From: Bacteroidales bacterium | Lineage (GTDB): Bacteria > Bacteroidota > Bacteroidia > Bacteroidales > Muribaculaceae | Length of the DNA: 64,000 bases | Reading direction: 5' to 3' | NCBI GenBank assembly: GCA_014800815.1 | Contig: JAAVFI010000049.1 | Span: forward strand, 1 to 64,000 | Part shown: positions 1 to 15,800 of the stretch, one piece after another | How the letters are laid out: every line of letters starts with the position of its first letter | Position numbering within the stretch: the first letter of the stretch is position 1 | Notes under the pieces: model-generated | The model's input: the letters and a program-made list of their open reading frames with translations, nothing else | Database searches by the model: none | What the model was told of the DNA's origin: nothing | Program-made: the position numbers and the translations under genes

Positions 1-198
1 CCCTCATGGCTAGTTACTAGGATAGGTCACCGTCTCTGTCTTTCTATTTAACAATTCAGGGAGGGAATGTTAACTCTGAATCACAGTGCAAAGGTAAAAG
101 TTACTGGTTAATCGGTGTCTTACAGACACCACGTAGACGGCGTTTGGTTAGGGAGTACTTACGGACACTGCACAGATAGTCAGGTAGTTAAGGCGGGA
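1..198. other. Intergenic region downstream of sprA
   Basis: No convincing coding sequence. It holds a Bacteroidetes-type -7 box on the minus strand (89-96) pointing left, and an ATG on the minus strand at position 7 that could begin the next leftward gene, but only two codons are visible. No terminator-like stem was found directly after the sprA stop. Confidence 0.5.
89..96 (-). promoter_or_regulatory. Candidate -7 promoter box pointing left out of the window
   Basis: The minus strand reads TACCTTTG, a match to the Bacteroidetes -7 consensus TAnnTTTG. No clear TTG lies 19-20 bp upstream, so only half of the promoter is supported. It would serve a minus-strand gene beginning at or beyond the left edge. 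Confidence 0.4.
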
Positions 199-3100
199 TT
201 ATCGGGCGAGGGAGAGGTTGAGGGATATGCCGTAGGAGGAGCTGGTAGTGGGGTATGCGCTTGTGGTTACGATCGGGGAGTTGACCTGGTGGTCGAAGTA
301 TGCGGAGAGTGTGAGGCGCTTGCTGAGGATGTAGGAGGCGTTGAAGTTGATGTTGAGGGTGTTTGTGCCGCTTGTTGGCTGGGTGTAGTTGCCTTCGATG
401 CGGCGGATGAGGGCCTGATTGTTCTGGAATGAGAAGTCGGCGTTGAGGGTTAGGTCGTTGCTTATGCCCTGGGCTGAGCCACGCATTTTGAGGACGCTGT
501 TGAAGCCTACGATTTTGTAGCCGGCGCCGATAGTGATGCCTTTGCTTGTTGCTTCTACTACCTGCCCTGCGGAGGAGTTGAGGGTGAGGGTGCGCTGGTC
601 GCGGTACTCGGCGTTGAACTGGAGTTCGTTCTTGAGGGTGACGCTGACGCCGATGAGGGGGGCGAAGCGTTCGGTAATGGCTACGGAGGAGATGTTATAG
701 GGTGAGGAGGGAATGGGCTGGCCAGTGAGTTCGTCGAGGGTGAAGCCGAGGTTGGACTGACCGACGCTCACCCAGTTGAGATAAGATGAGTATGAGCCTA
801 CGGAGTAGGTACACTGGTAGGCGTGAGAGAGGGTGAATGATTTGAATATGTTGCGGAGGTTTCCGAGGTTGACGAGGCCGTCGTAGGTTATACGCCAGTT
901 GGGGAGCACGGATGTGAAGGCGGGGAAGGGGTTGAGGGTTTCTTTTTTGGCGGAACGCCCTGTGTAGGCTGCCACGAATGCGGGGATGAGTACGTCGGAG
1001 GAGGTTTCGCTCACGGAGCCGACGGCGGGGTCGAAGGGATAGCCTGCGTGTGAGTTGTCGGCCATAAATCCTGTTGTCGGATAGTCTGTACCGAAGTAGT
1101 TCTGCTCTACTCTGCTCCTTATCTCGGGGATGTACTCGATGAAGCGGTCGAAGGCTGCTGAGTAGTAGCCGTCGTCGGCTTTTGCCGAGCGTAGGGCTGT
1201 GAGGATTGCACAGTGTGTCTTTGTGTATGAGCCCGAGAGGGTTGTGGGCATGTTGGCGTACATGAACTGTGTCTGTGAGTTGCGGTTGTCGGTACGGTTG
1301 AAGGTGAGCTGCACCTTGAGGCCTTTGGCGACTTCGAACTGTGTCTCGATATTGAGTTCATTGGTATGCGCGAAGATAGCGGGGGAGGTCTGGCCGTCGT
1401 TTGTAATCAGCCAGCCCCTGTCGAGCGCTTTGTTGATGTAGTCTTCTCCCGTGAAACCGAAGGCGAAGTCGAGACCGGGGGCCATGGGGCCGTATGAGTT
1501 GGTCTGACCGAAGATATTGCCGATGTTGGGGTCGAAGAGGGGGAGGGAGAGTGAGCGGGTGTTGCGGTAGCGTACAGATACCGAGCGCGGCGATGTGATG
1601 AAGCGCAGGGCGTACTCGCCGATATTGCGGGCGAGTGTCTTCTCGTCTTTGAGGACTTCGGTGACAACGATTTTGAGGTCGGTGTCGCCGCGGTCGAGCA
1701 CTTCGACGGAGTTGGCGTCGACAACGCGCGTTTTGACAGGGAAGGGTGTGCCGTCGAGAGTCGTTGCCGAGACCTTGACCTTGTTGGTGCGGAGGTTGTG
1801 CTTGACGGTCATGGTTGTGTCGGCTTTGAGTTTGTACGTTCGCTCGAATCGCTTGGCTTTGGGTTTGGAGACTGTTCGCGCACGTGTATTGGCAAAACGC
1901 TTGGTGACTTCTTTCAGTATAGGAATTTTATTGTAGAAGGTTTCGAAGTTGATGCGTCCGTCGGCAGTCCATGCGGCCTGATTTGCTATGGAGTTGCCGA
2001 GCTTGAGGCCGTCGATAGTGGCGCCTCGCTCCCAACGGTATGTGGCATTGTAGCTCACCGAGCCGGTGAGGAAGTCGAGGAATGCTATCTTGCTGAACGG
2101 GGCTTTGTACTGGCCTGTGAAGGTTTGATTGTAGCTCCAGGGGGTACCCATTGAGAGGATTGACTGCCATACGGTGTCTTTCCAATCGCGGTAGCGGTCG
2201 GGGAAGAGTTTTTTGTTTACGGCACCAACAGTCTCCTCGATGCGCGCCGAGGTATTGGAGTTGAATGTAAACGAAAGTGTCTTGGTGAGATTCCACTGGA
2301 GCTGTAGCTGACGGTCCCAGAGCCAGTTCTTGCTCACTGATACGGGGAGCTGGAAGAGGGCGTCGGTCTCGGAGCGTGTCTGCTGCTCGTAGTAGTATCG
2401 CGACATGTTGGTCATGAAGGAGATATTGTTCGGCAGCCAGTTGAGCTCCCAGTCGCGGAGGAATTTAGCGTTCTTGCTCTTGCCCTGTATGCCCTTGAAG
2501 GGCTTGAAGGCCTTAATCATGGGGGAGTAAGAGTAGGCGAGAGATCCGCGGTAGTCGTTGGTATTCTCGTAGTCGATAGTGGGGTCGTTCTTTGCCTGCT
2601 TCGTAAATGAGTAGTTGATAGTGAAGTTGGCAGGGTCCCAGGGCATGGGGGTGCGGCTCTGGACGTCGAATCTGAGGCCCGAGAGGGAGAAGTTCTGAAT
2701 GGTGGAGCGCTCTACGGCATAGGCCTTTACGGAGTCTCTTTCGGCGGCTGTATTGCAGTCGTCGAGAGCTTCTTTGAGGAGTACGTCCTGATCGAGCGGG
2801 TTGTACTTCGGAGATGTTTTCTCCTTGGTCATGGAGTAGTAAATCGGCGCTCTGAGCTTGGCTTTCTCGGGGAGGAAGCGTCCCATATCGGCCTGTACGG
2901 CAACGTTGTACTGCTCGTAGTCGTCGAGTCGGCGCTCGTTGAGGCTCTGGTCTACGCTACCGAATCCGGCGGTCTCGATATGGCTTCCGAGGTTGAGGGT
3001 GGCAATATCGCTGACGTTGAGGGTCGCATTAGCCTTTGCAGCCCAGCCTCCCGACTCGTTGAAGTCTGTTACTTTAAGTTCGTTGAGCCAGATAGTTCCG

Positions 3101-6100
3101 TCTTTGGTGGTGGCGGAGTTGTTGCGTACGCCCACGAGGATTACGCGGATATCGCTGAGCGAGGGATTGCCCATTACGGCCATACGGTTGCGCTCATTGT
3201 CTGGGTCGCGTCCGGTGAATAAGGTTGAATAGCCCACACCGCTCTCCTCTGCCCTCTTGGCACGGTTGCGCTCCTGCTTCAGGTCGACGAGGTTCTGTAG
3301 GTTGAAGTCCATGTAGTTGTTGCGCGGCCATACGATGTAGCGGTCGGATGTGAGATAGCGGTTGTAGGTGCCGGGCGGGGTAAGTTCGAGGGGGATTTCG
3401 TACTCGTAGAAGTTGTTCTTGACATCGGAACCCATGCGGATGAATACCGACATATCGCCCGAGCGGAGCGATGTGAGGTTGTCGATAAGGGCCTCGGCAT
3501 GCACCCACATCTGTATTCGCTTATAGTTTCGGAGGTCGAGTTGTGTATTTCGGTACACACCACGGGCATCGCCGGCGTTGAGGTCGGTGAGTTTGAGCGA
3601 CATCGACTGCTCGTTGAGCTGTGTAATCTGGCTCTGACCGGGGTCGGAGATACGTGTTACGCCGGGAGGGAGCACGTAGTTGACGGGCTCGCGGGTGGCG
3701 TTTTCCTCGATGTTGACTACCGATACGTCGAGCTGGCCCTGGGCGGGAGCATCGCCACGGGAGTTGAGGTTGAAGTCGTAGGTACGCCACTCGCCGCGGA
3801 CGAGTTCAAGAGTTGCAAAACGGAGGTGTGTGGTCTTCTTGAAGCCTGTCATAAACATACGGGCGAAGCGGATAGTGGAGAAGTCGGAGATTGAGCCGAC
3901 GACTTTCTCGTATTCGCTCAGGGGTATCTTGAACTGATACCACTCTACTTGCAGGCGGCCTCCGTCGCGTGTGGGCTGGAGGGATACCTGCTTGTCGGTG
4001 ATGAAGTTTTTGCCTACGACGAGGTCTTCGGGGCGTATCGAGATACGATACTGGAAGTAACGCTCGTACTCATTGAGGGTGTTGTCCTGGTTGATATCTT
4101 CGACGTCGGGCACCGAGCGGGCCGACTGATAGAGAGGGTCGGGAGCGTCTTCGGGCGAGAGTGAGTTGCCTTCTACGCCGTTGTAGCGCTTGTATCGCTC
4201 GAGAATGGATAGGCGCTGCTCGTCGTAGTCGTAGCCACGGTAGAAGTGGTAGTTGTCGCCGGCCGGGTCGTTGAGTGGCGAGAAGGCGTCGTTCTGCATC
4301 TTCTCCATTCCGCTCTGCGAGAGGCGTGTGCGCACGCGGTCCACATAGTTCTGATATGTGGGGAAGGCGAATTCCTGGTCGGTGTGGAGGCCGTCGAGGC
4401 CGACGTCCTGGGCGAGACGCGCGCCGGAGGCGTTGTCGAAGGAGTATGTGAGCGAATTCTGCTTGGATACGCGGCCCCACGACGTCTCGGTGAGGTATTC
4501 GTCGTTGCCGTCGTAGGGGATGCCGTTCTCATAGCTCTTGAGACCGTCTTTGAGGATGTCTTCCGATATCTCGCCGAAGTTGATGTATAGGTCGCCGCCC
4601 TCGAGGTTGTCGGCTTCGGGGTCGAGGAAGGGGTTGAGGAGCCAGAACTGCACGTACTCGATGTTGCTCTGCTCGAAGTTGGTATTGTCCATTCGGCGCA
4701 TGATACCGCCCCAGCGTTTCTCGGGATTGAGGAGCGCACCTTCTTCGTCGATGCGGTCGGCGTCGAGGTTGTAGGGTCCACGCTCGGTGGGATAGAATGA
4801 GAGGTTGAGGGTCTGGATAGTGGAGCTTTCGCCGTATGTGATTTCGCGTCCGGGGAAGATTTCCTGCGAGGTGACTTCGCGGACGTAGGGGTTGGAGAGC
4901 TGCTTGAGGTCGCTCTTGATGTAGCCCGGGCACATCGAGGAATTGCGCTGGGTAAACAGGCGGTCGATGTAGTACCAGTTGAGGAGGGCGCGGTTCTTGC
5001 CGTAGTCGGGGTTGTCGCTCAGGGCTGCTTCGGGGAAGAGAGCGTCGGGCGAGGGGTCGTAGGGGGTGGAGGCGAGGAACCATGAGTAGGGCGAGCGGAG
5101 GTCGATGCCCGTCTGTGTGGCCTCGAAGTCGTCGATATACGATGAGCCTTTGTTGGAGCCTGACTTCTGTGAGTGGGGAATAAGGGCGGCGTACTCGGCG
5201 GTGAGGCTCAGGCGCGAGGGCTGTGTGGCGTTGACGGTCGGAATCTTGTTGACGAGGTTGGTGAGCCACATGAATTCGCCGTTGTATGCGAGGTTGAAGC
5301 CAGCCATTGAGTTGTTGACCACTTCGTCGCCGATGTTGACTTTCTCGATGAGAGCCTTCTCGGAGAAGTGAAGGAGGGTTGCGCCGATATTGAGGTTCTT
5401 GTTGAGCTGATACTGGAGGTCGAGGCCGAGGAGGGTCTTGCGCTGGGTGGAGAACATCGACTGATTTTCGAGGGTGACGGAGATATTCTGTCCCGAGTCG
5501 ATGATGCTCTGGTTGGTAATGGTGACTATACCCATGGCGTAGTCGACGGTATAGTCGGAGTTCTCGGTGAGTTGCACGCCTCCGGCCATTACTACTACCG
5601 AACCTCGGGGCACGTTCATGGCATTGAGTCGAATCTGCGAGCCTGCAGAGGCCTGATATTCACCGGTGAGAATGAATTTATTTTTGTCGGCGTACTGGCG
5701 TGCGACGATGAGAGTCGAGTCGTAGAGTTCGTTGTAGACATACTGCTCGGCGATGACGGGGTTGCCGATTTTGGCTTCGAGGTGGCGACCGAAGGGCTCT
5801 ACTACGGGGAAAATGACTTTACCCGTGGAGGGTATGATGGTGTAGCCTTCGATGAAGTCGAAGAATCCGTCGGGGTTGCTGTCTTCGTTGGAGTCGATGC
5901 GGTCGAGGTTCATGACCTGCAGGAGCGACTGGTTGGTGAGGCCGGGTACGGGGAGGTAGTTGATCTGTATGCCGGTGGTGTCGGAGAGGTATTTGATGTT
6001 GAGCTTGAACTTCGACTTCTGTATCTGGTAGCCGCCGAGGTTGTAGACGTTCTTCATCATGAGGTGCCACATGGGGAGCCGGGGCGAAGTGGTGGTGCTC

Positions 6101-7638
6101 TTGAGCATCTTGAGGAAGAGTGCCTGGTCGGTGGTGGTGATGTCGCCGGAGAATTCGCCGACCTGGTACACCTGGCCGTTGTAGGTGTACTCGAAGGCTA
6201 CGGCGAGGACTTCGTCGGCGTTGAGGGCGCTCTTGATGGAGATGTAGCCGAGGGTTGAGTTGAGGGTATATTCGCTTGACGAGAGCAGGCGGGCACTCTC
6301 GACTTTCTCGTAGTCGCGGCCTCCCTCGATGCCGTAGGCGGAGAGGGGGTCGAGGACCTGGGTCACCTGGTTGATATTGCGGGCGCCGGGGTAGTCGGTC
6401 TTTATGACTTCGAGGAGGTTGTTCGAAGCGTTTGCGGGGTTGGAAAGAGCGGGGTTGGGGGTCCAGTAGTCAGTAGCGAGGTGGGAGTTTTCGCCAAGGT
6501 CCATGAAGCCGACGAAGTTTCGCGACTGGTCGTATTTTCCGGTCTTGTTGGTCACCCATACTTCAATGCGCGTAATCTGCACGCCCGACGATACGTAGGG
6601 GAGGCGTGAGGCGAATCGGTCGTAGTTGTCGCGGAAGAAGTGGGCGAGGAAGTAGTGGCGGTTCTGGTCGTACTCATCGGCGTTGATAGAGAACTCGGTG
6701 GTCTGTGCGCCGCCGCGGGTGTTGACGGTGCGCGACTCGGAGTTCTGCTGCGAGAGCAGGGCCGTGGCGGTGAGTTTGCCGAACTGGAGTTTTGCTTTGA
6801 GACCGAAGAGTGCCGTACTGCCTCGGATGAGAGAGGAGCCTGTGGTCATGGACACGTTGCCGGCTTCGATGTTTTTGACGATGTCGTCTTCTTTGCCTTC
6901 GTAGGCGAGCTTGAGGTTCTTGCTGTCGAAGTCGAAGGTGGCATCGGTATTGTAGGTCATGTTGAACTTCATGCGGTCGCCTACCGATGCGGCTATGGTT
7001 GCCTGAATTTTCTGGTCGAAGTCGAAGTATGTCTTGCGTCTGGCCGATAGTGAGAGTGAGGGGTTGTCGGTCTTGTTGCTCTTGACGCCCATCGACACCT
7101 GCACGGAGCCCTGTGTCTTGAGCGATACGCCGCCGGGGCCGAATATCTTCTCGAGGGGTCCGAGGGCAAAGTTCATGTCGAAGACGTTGAAGGGCTGTTT
7201 CTCACCATCGGTGACGAGTGCGAGGTTGCGCTCACGCCAGTATTTCTGCATGGATTTGCGAAGCTGCCAGTTGTGGTACTGCTCTGAGGTGAGGATGAAG
7301 GGTGTGGCGATGTCGGTGTCGCCTACGCGGGTGCGCACGGTGTAGCATCCGGTGGCGGGGTCGTATTCGGCCGATGTGACGATGTTGGAGGGTGTGGCGA
7401 GGTCGTAGGCGAGCTCGTCGCGCATGAGGTCTTCGTAGCTCTGCGGCACGGTGTAGGGTATGCCGAGGGGCATGGGCACGGAGTCGTAGGGCGTGGCTGA
7501 GGGATAGGCTTGCGGCGCGGGCATGGATATGCCGGGTGCATAGAGCTGTGCTACGGCCGGTAGGGATACACCGAAAGCGGCCCCTAATGAGAGGAGCAAC
7601 GCAAAGATGAATATTCTGTGAGCCGATTTGATTTCCAT
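199..7638 (-). CDS. sprA: SprA (Sov), type IX secretion system outer membrane translocon
   Basis: Giant outer membrane protein of about 2,479 residues, within the usual size of SprA/Sov, the beta-barrel that forms the T9SS export channel. A signal peptide ends near residue 30 (LPAVAQ). Family-typical stretches include AKLRAPIYYSMTKEKTSPKY and a long beta-strand-rich body ending in a barrel-type strand (SYGISLNLSLAR). The frame extends to a TTG at 7644, but the ATG at 7638 gives a cleaner N-terminus and is preferred. It lies 26 bp after ruvA and shares its promoter; a ruvA-sprA pairing is, as far as I recall, common in Bacteroidetes. The gene is intact. Its presence predicts that cargo with C-terminal sorting domains exists, which fits the tails on glycan-utilization proteins at 46-60 kb. 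Confidence 0.93.
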   Translation of the reverse strand: MEIKSAHRIFIFALLLSLGAAFGVSLPAVAQLYAPGISMPAPQAYPSATPYDSVPMPLGIPYTVPQSYEDLMRDELAYDLATPSNIVTSAEYDPATGCYTVRTRVGDTDIATPFILTSEQYHNWQLRKSMQKYWRERNLALVTDGEKQPFNVFDMNFALGPLEKIFGPGGVSLKTQGSVQVSMGVKSNKTDNPSLSLSARRKTYFDFDQKIQATIAASVGDRMKFNMTYNTDATFDFDSKNLKLAYEGKEDDIVKNIEAGNVSMTTGSSLIRGSTALFGLKAKLQFGKLTATALLSQQNSESRTVNTRGGAQTTEFSINADEYDQNRHYFLAHFFRDNYDRFASRLPYVSSGVQITRIEVWVTNKTGKYDQSRNFVGFMDLGENSHLATDYWTPNPALSNPANASNNLLEVIKTDYPGARNINQVTQVLDPLSAYGIEGGRDYEKVESARLLSSSEYTLNSTLGYISIKSALNADEVLAVAFEYTYNGQVYQVGEFSGDITTTDQALFLKMLKSTTTSPRLPMWHLMMKNVYNLGGYQIQKSKFKLNIKYLSDTTGIQINYLPVPGLTNQSLLQVMNLDRIDSNEDSNPDGFFDFIEGYTIIPSTGKVIFPVVEPFGRHLEAKIGNPVIAEQYVYNELYDSTLIVARQYADKNKFILTGEYQASAGSQIRLNAMNVPRGSVVVMAGGVQLTENSDYTVDYAMGIVTITNQSIIDSGQNISVTLENQSMFSTQRKTLLGLDLQYQLNKNLNIGATLLHFSEKALIEKVNIGDEVVNNSMAGFNLAYNGEFMWLTNLVNKIPTVNATQPSRLSLTAEYAALIPHSQKSGSNKGSSYIDDFEATQTGIDLRSPYSWFLASTPYDPSPDALFPEAALSDNPDYGKNRALLNWYYIDRLFTQRNSSMCPGYIKSDLKQLSNPYVREVTSQEIFPGREITYGESSTIQTLNLSFYPTERGPYNLDADRIDEEGALLNPEKRWGGIMRRMDNTNFEQSNIEYVQFWLLNPFLDPEADNLEGGDLYINFGEISEDILKDGLKSYENGIPYDGNDEYLTETSWGRVSKQNSLTYSFDNASGARLAQDVGLDGLHTDQEFAFPTYQNYVDRVRTRLSQSGMEKMQNDAFSPLNDPAGDNYHFYRGYDYDEQRLSILERYKRYNGVEGNSLSPEDAPDPLYQSARSVPDVEDINQDNTLNEYERYFQYRISIRPEDLVVGKNFITDKQVSLQPTRDGGRLQVEWYQFKIPLSEYEKVVGSISDFSTIRFARMFMTGFKKTTHLRFATLELVRGEWRTYDFNLNSRGDAPAQGQLDVSVVNIEENATREPVNYVLPPGVTRISDPGQSQITQLNEQSMSLKLTDLNAGDARGVYRNTQLDLRNYKRIQMWVHAEALIDNLTSLRSGDMSVFIRMGSDVKNNFYEYEIPLELTPPGTYNRYLTSDRYIVWPRNNYMDFNLQNLVDLKQERNRAKRAEESGVGYSTLFTGRDPDNERNRMAVMGNPSLSDIRVILVGVRNNSATTKDGTIWLNELKVTDFNESGGWAAKANATLNVSDIATLNLGSHIETAGFGSVDQSLNERRLDDYEQYNVAVQADMGRFLPEKAKLRAPIYYSMTKEKTSPKYNPLDQDVLLKEALDDCNTAAERDSVKAYAVERSTIQNFSLSGLRFDVQSRTPMPWDPANFTINYSFTKQAKNDPTIDYENTNDYRGSLAYSYSPMIKAFKPFKGIQGKSKNAKFLRDWELNWLPNNISFMTNMSRYYYEQQTRSETDALFQLPVSVSKNWLWDRQLQLQWNLTKTLSFTFNSNTSARIEETVGAVNKKLFPDRYRDWKDTVWQSILSMGTPWSYNQTFTGQYKAPFSKIAFLDFLTGSVSYNATYRWERGATIDGLKLGNSIANQAAWTADGRINFETFYNKIPILKEVTKRFANTRARTVSKPKAKRFERTYKLKADTTMTVKHNLRTNKVKVSATTLDGTPFPVKTRVVDANSVEVLDRGDTDLKIVVTEVLKDEKTLARNIGEYALRFITSPRSVSVRYRNTRSLSLPLFDPNIGNIFGQTNSYGPMAPGLDFAFGFTGEDYINKALDRGWLITNDGQTSPAIFAHTNELNIETQFEVAKGLKVQLTFNRTDNRNSQTQFMYANMPTTLSGSYTKTHCAILTALRSAKADDGYYSAAFDRFIEYIPEIRSRVEQNYFGTDYPTTGFMADNSHAGYPFDPAVGSVSETSSDVLIPAFVAAYTGRSAKKETLNPFPAFTSVLPNWRITYDGLVNLGNLRNIFKSFTLSHAYQCTYSVGSYSSYLNWVSVGQSNLGFTLDELTGQPIPSSPYNISSVAITERFAPLIGVSVTLKNELQFNAEYRDQRTLTLNSSAGQVVEATSKGITIGAGYKIVGFNSVLKMRGSAQGISNDLTLNADFSFQNNQALIRRIEGNYTQPTSGTNTLNINFNASYILSKRLTLSAYFDHQVNSPIVTTSAYPTTSSSYGISLNLSLAR

Positions 7639-7664
7639 CTGCAAGACCGAGCCTACAGCACGGA

Positions 7665-8249
7665 CTACATCATCGACATGGCTTTCTTGATGGCTGCCTC
7701 TACTTTTATGGCGGGTTCGGCAGAGAAAATGGCGTTGAGGGCCTTTTCGCTCTGCTTCTTGTCGAAACCGAGTATTGTGAGGGCGGCGAAAGCTTCGTCG
7801 AATGCGTCGTTACGCGCTGCGGTCTTGATAGATAACGTAATGTCTGCCGATTTTATTTTATCGCGGAGGTCTACAATGATTCTTTCTGCTGTTTTTGCAC
7901 CTATTCCTTTTATATCCTTTAGTCTTCTGGCGTTGCTTGAGGCGATTACTTCGGCGAGTTCGTCGCCGGGGAGGGAGGAAAGAATGATAGCTGCTGTAGA
8001 TGCACCTACTCCGGAGACTCCGATGAGGCTGCGGAAGAGGCGACGCTCGTCCTCGTCGACAAAGCCGTAGAGAATCCAGGCATCGTCGCGAATTACCTCG
8101 TGGACGTAGAGACGGGCCTCTGTCTTGCCCTCGAGAGCCGAGAACGAAGGCAGTGTGATATTGAGAAGATAGGCTACTCCCGTAGCTGTCTCAAGAGTGA
8201 CCTGAGCCGGGGTGAGGGCCTCGATGCGTCCTTTGATATATTCTATCAT
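7665..8249 (-). CDS. ruvA: Holliday junction branch migration protein RuvA
   Basis: 194 residues, full length for RuvA, which binds four-way DNA junctions as a tetramer and loads the RuvB motor during recombination repair. The start MIEYIKGRIEALTP is the typical OB-fold opening. Two helix-hairpin-helix motifs follow (LIGVSGVGASTAAIILSSLP near 79-98 and IKGIGAKTAERIIVDLRDKI near 114-133). The C-terminal third (about 147-194) is the small domain that contacts RuvB. It is the first gene after a strong promoter at 8282-8312 and is followed by sprA. ruvB and ruvC are not nearby. Confidence 0.97.
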   Translation of the reverse strand: MIEYIKGRIEALTPAQVTLETATGVAYLLNITLPSFSALEGKTEARLYVHEVIRDDAWILYGFVDEDERRLFRSLIGVSGVGASTAAIILSSLPGDELAEVIASSNARRLKDIKGIGAKTAERIIVDLRDKIKSADITLSIKTAARNDAFDEAFAALTILGFDKKQSEKALNAIFSAEPAIKVEAAIKKAMSMM

Positions 8250-8281
8250 CGTGGATTTAATGTTGTCTTAGTAAAACGCTG

Positions 8282-8312
8282 CAAAGTTACCAATTAAATT
8301 GCTAATAAGCAA
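8282..8312 (-). promoter_or_regulatory. Promoter of ruvA-sprA
   Basis: On the minus strand a TTG (8310-8312) is separated by exactly 20 bp from TAACTTTG (8282-8289), matching the Bacteroidetes sigma-ABfr consensus TTTG / TAnnTTTG. It lies 33 bp upstream of the ruvA ATG. Confidence 0.8.
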
Positions 8313-8338
8313 CATGCGGAAGTTAAAAAGGTGACCCT

Positions 8339-8375
8339 AAAAAAGCGCCCTGCCGCGTGTATCGCAGCAGGGCGC
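8339..8375 (-). terminator. Intrinsic terminator of the rpoBC operon
   Basis: Read on the minus strand: a 13-bp GC-rich stem GCGCCCTGCTGCG / CGCGGCAGGGCGC (one G-U pair) closing a five-base loop, followed directly by six T residues. It begins 24 bp after the rpoC stop codon. Confidence 0.93.
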
Positions 8376-8398
8376 CTGTATGGAGGATAGGGATTTTA

Positions 8399-12766
<4,368 letters not shown>

Positions 12767-12827
12767 ATATGATGGTGGTATGTCTTTTGTAAGTGGATTA
12801 AAGGAGGAGAGAGGATGAGATGCGGAA

Positions 12828-15800
12828 TCAGTTCTCGAGGTTGATGCTCAGACCCAGACCGCGGAGCTCGTGGAGAAGCACGTTGAGCGACTCGGGGATG
12901 CCGGGGGTAGGCATTGGATCGCCTTTGACGATAGCCTCGTATGCCTTGCTGCGGCCGTTAACGTCGTCACTCTTAATGGTGAGAATCTCCTGGAGGATGT
13001 GGGCTGCGCCGAATGCTTCGAGCGCCCAAACTTCCATTTCACCGAAACGCTGGCCACCGAACTGTGCTTTACCGCCGAGAGGCTGCTGGGTGATGAGAGA
13101 GTACGGACCGATAGAACGTGCGTGCATCTTGTCTTCGACCATGTGGCCGAGCTTGAGCATGTAGATGACACCTACGGTAGCGGGCTGGTCGAAGCGTTCG
13201 CCTGTGCCGCCGTCGTAGAGGTATGTCTTACCGTAGCGGGGAATACCTGCTTTGTCGGTCCATGCGTTGAGGTCGTCGAGGCTTGCACCGTCGAAAATCG
13301 GGGTAGCGAATTTCTCGCCGAGTTCGCGACCTGCCCAGCCGAGAACGGTCTCGAACACCTGTCCGAGGTTCATTCGCGAAGGCACACCCAGAGGGTTCAG
13401 GCAGATATCGACAGGAGTACCATCGGCAAGGAAGGGCATGTCTTCCTGGCGTACGATACGCGACACGATACCCTTGTTACCGTGGCGACCTGCCATTTTA
13501 TCGCCGACGCTGATCTTACGCTTCTTGGCGATGTAGACCTTGGCAATCTGCATGATGCCCGAGGGAAGGTCGTCGCCGATAGAGATGTCGTATTTCTTAC
13601 GGCGGAGCTCGGTGTTGATTTCCTTAGACTTCTGGAGGTAGTTGACGATAGTGCGACGGATGAGGTCGTTCTTGTGCTCGTCGGTGGTCCAGTTGGAGAG
13701 GCTGAGTGTATCGTAGTCGATAGTGCGGAGCACTGCTGCGCTGAACTTCGAGCCCTTGGGCACGATTTCGCTGCCGAGGAAGTCGACAACACCGTTGGAG
13801 GTGAGGCCGTCGGTGAGTACGAGGAGCTTGTCTACGAGCACACCGAGGAGGTTGTCGAGCTTTTCTTCGTATTCTTCGTCGAGCTTGGGCAGAAGTGCGT
13901 TGGCGCTCTTGCTCTTCTTTTTCTTAGCTGCGCGAGAGAAGAGGTTGGTACCGATAACGACACCCTTGAGTGAGGGCGAAGCCTTGAGAGAAGCGTCTTT
14001 TACGTCGCCGGCCTTGTCGCCGAAGATAGCACGGAGGAGCTTTTCTTCGGGGGTGGGGTCGCTCTCGCCCTTAGGAGTGATCTTACCGATCATGATATCG
14101 CCGGGGACTACGTGTGCGCCGACACGGATGATACCGCGTTCGTCGAGGTCCTTGGTAGCGTCTTCGCTGACGTTGGGGATATCAGAGGTGAGTTCTTCCA
14201 TACCACGCTTGGTCTCGCGTACTTCGAGAGCGTACTCGTCGACGTGAACCGAGGTGAGGATATCGTCGCGTACTACGCGTTCGTTGAGCACGATAGCGTC
14301 CTCATAGTTGTAACCCTTCCAGGGCATGAACGCCACCTTGAGGTTGCGACCGAGAGCGAGCTCGCCGTTTTCGGTAGCGTATCCTTCGGTGAGGATGTCG
14401 CCGGCTTTCACGCGCTGACCCTTGGTGCAGATAGGACGGAGGTCGATAGTGGTGCTCTGGTTGGTCTTGCGCCACTTGGGTATCTTATATTCTTTTACGG
14501 CGCTTTCGAAGGCAACGAATTCGTCTTCTTCGGTGCGGTCGTAGCGGATGCGGATGACGGTAGCGTCGACGAACTCGATAACGCCTTCACCTTCAGCGGT
14601 AATCTGGGTACGGCTGTCGCGAGCGAGCTGTGCCTCGATACCTGTGCCGACGATAGGAGCCTCGGAGCGCATGAGGGGTACTGCCTGGCGCATCATGTTC
14701 GATCCCATGAGGGCGCGGTTCGCGTCGTCGTGCTCGAGGAAGGGGATGAGCGATGCAGCGATAGATGCAATCTGTGTGGGCGATACATCCATGAGCTCGA
14801 TTTCGGAAGGCGGAACTACAGGGAAGTCGGCGTCCTGACGTGCTTTCACCTTGTTGAGGATGAATGTGCCGTCGGGGTTGAGGGGCGCGTTGCCCTGAGC
14901 AATCATCTTACCTTCTTCGATTTCGGCGGTAAGATATACCACTTCGTCGTTGTTGAGGTTTACCTTCGAATCGGCTACCTTGCGGTAGGGAGTCTCGATG
15001 AAGCCGAGGTCGTTGATCTTCGCATATACGCAGAGCGAGCTGATAAGACCGATGTTGGGGCCTTCAGGGGTCTCGATCGGGCAAAGACGACCGTAGTGGG
15101 TGTAGTGTACGTCTCGCACCTCGAAGCCTGCACGCTCACGTGAAAGACCGCCGGGGCCGAGGGCCGACATACGGCGCTTGTGAGTGATTTCGGCCAGAGG
15201 GTTGGTCTGGTCCATGAACTGCGAGAGGGCGTTGGTACCGAAGAATGAGTTGATTACCGACGAAATTGTCTTGGCGTTGATAAGGTCGGTAGCTGTGAAT
15301 ACTTCGTTGTCACGCACATTCATACGCTCGCGGATGGTACGGCTCATACGGCTGAGGCCTACGCCGAACTGGTTGTAGAGCTGCTCGCCTACGGTGCGAA
15401 CGCGACGGTTCGAGAGGTGGTCGATATCGTCGACTTCGGCACGGGTGTTGATGAGCTCGATGAGGTAGCGGATGATGGCGATGATGTCTTCTTTAGTGAG
15501 GACGCGCACGTCGGGCGATGTGGTGAGGCCGAGCTTGCGGTTGATACGGTAGCGGCCCACGTCGCCGAGGTCGTAGCGCTTCTCAGAGAAGAAGAGGTTC
15601 TGGATCACTTCACGTGCCGAAGCATCGTCCGGTGGCTCGGCGTTGCGAAGCTGTCTGTATATATATTGGATAGCCTCTGATTCGGAGTTTGTGGTATCCT
15701 TCTGCAGAGTGTTGAAAATAATCGAGTAGTCGGTAGCACCTGCTTCTTCCTTGTGGAGGAGGATGCTGGATACACCTGTTTCGAGGATTCTTTCGACATC

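Noticed and set aside
7639-7644. TTG start two codons upstream of the sprA ATG
   Set aside because: The ATG at 7638 is in frame, keeps the whole signal peptide and is a more usual start.
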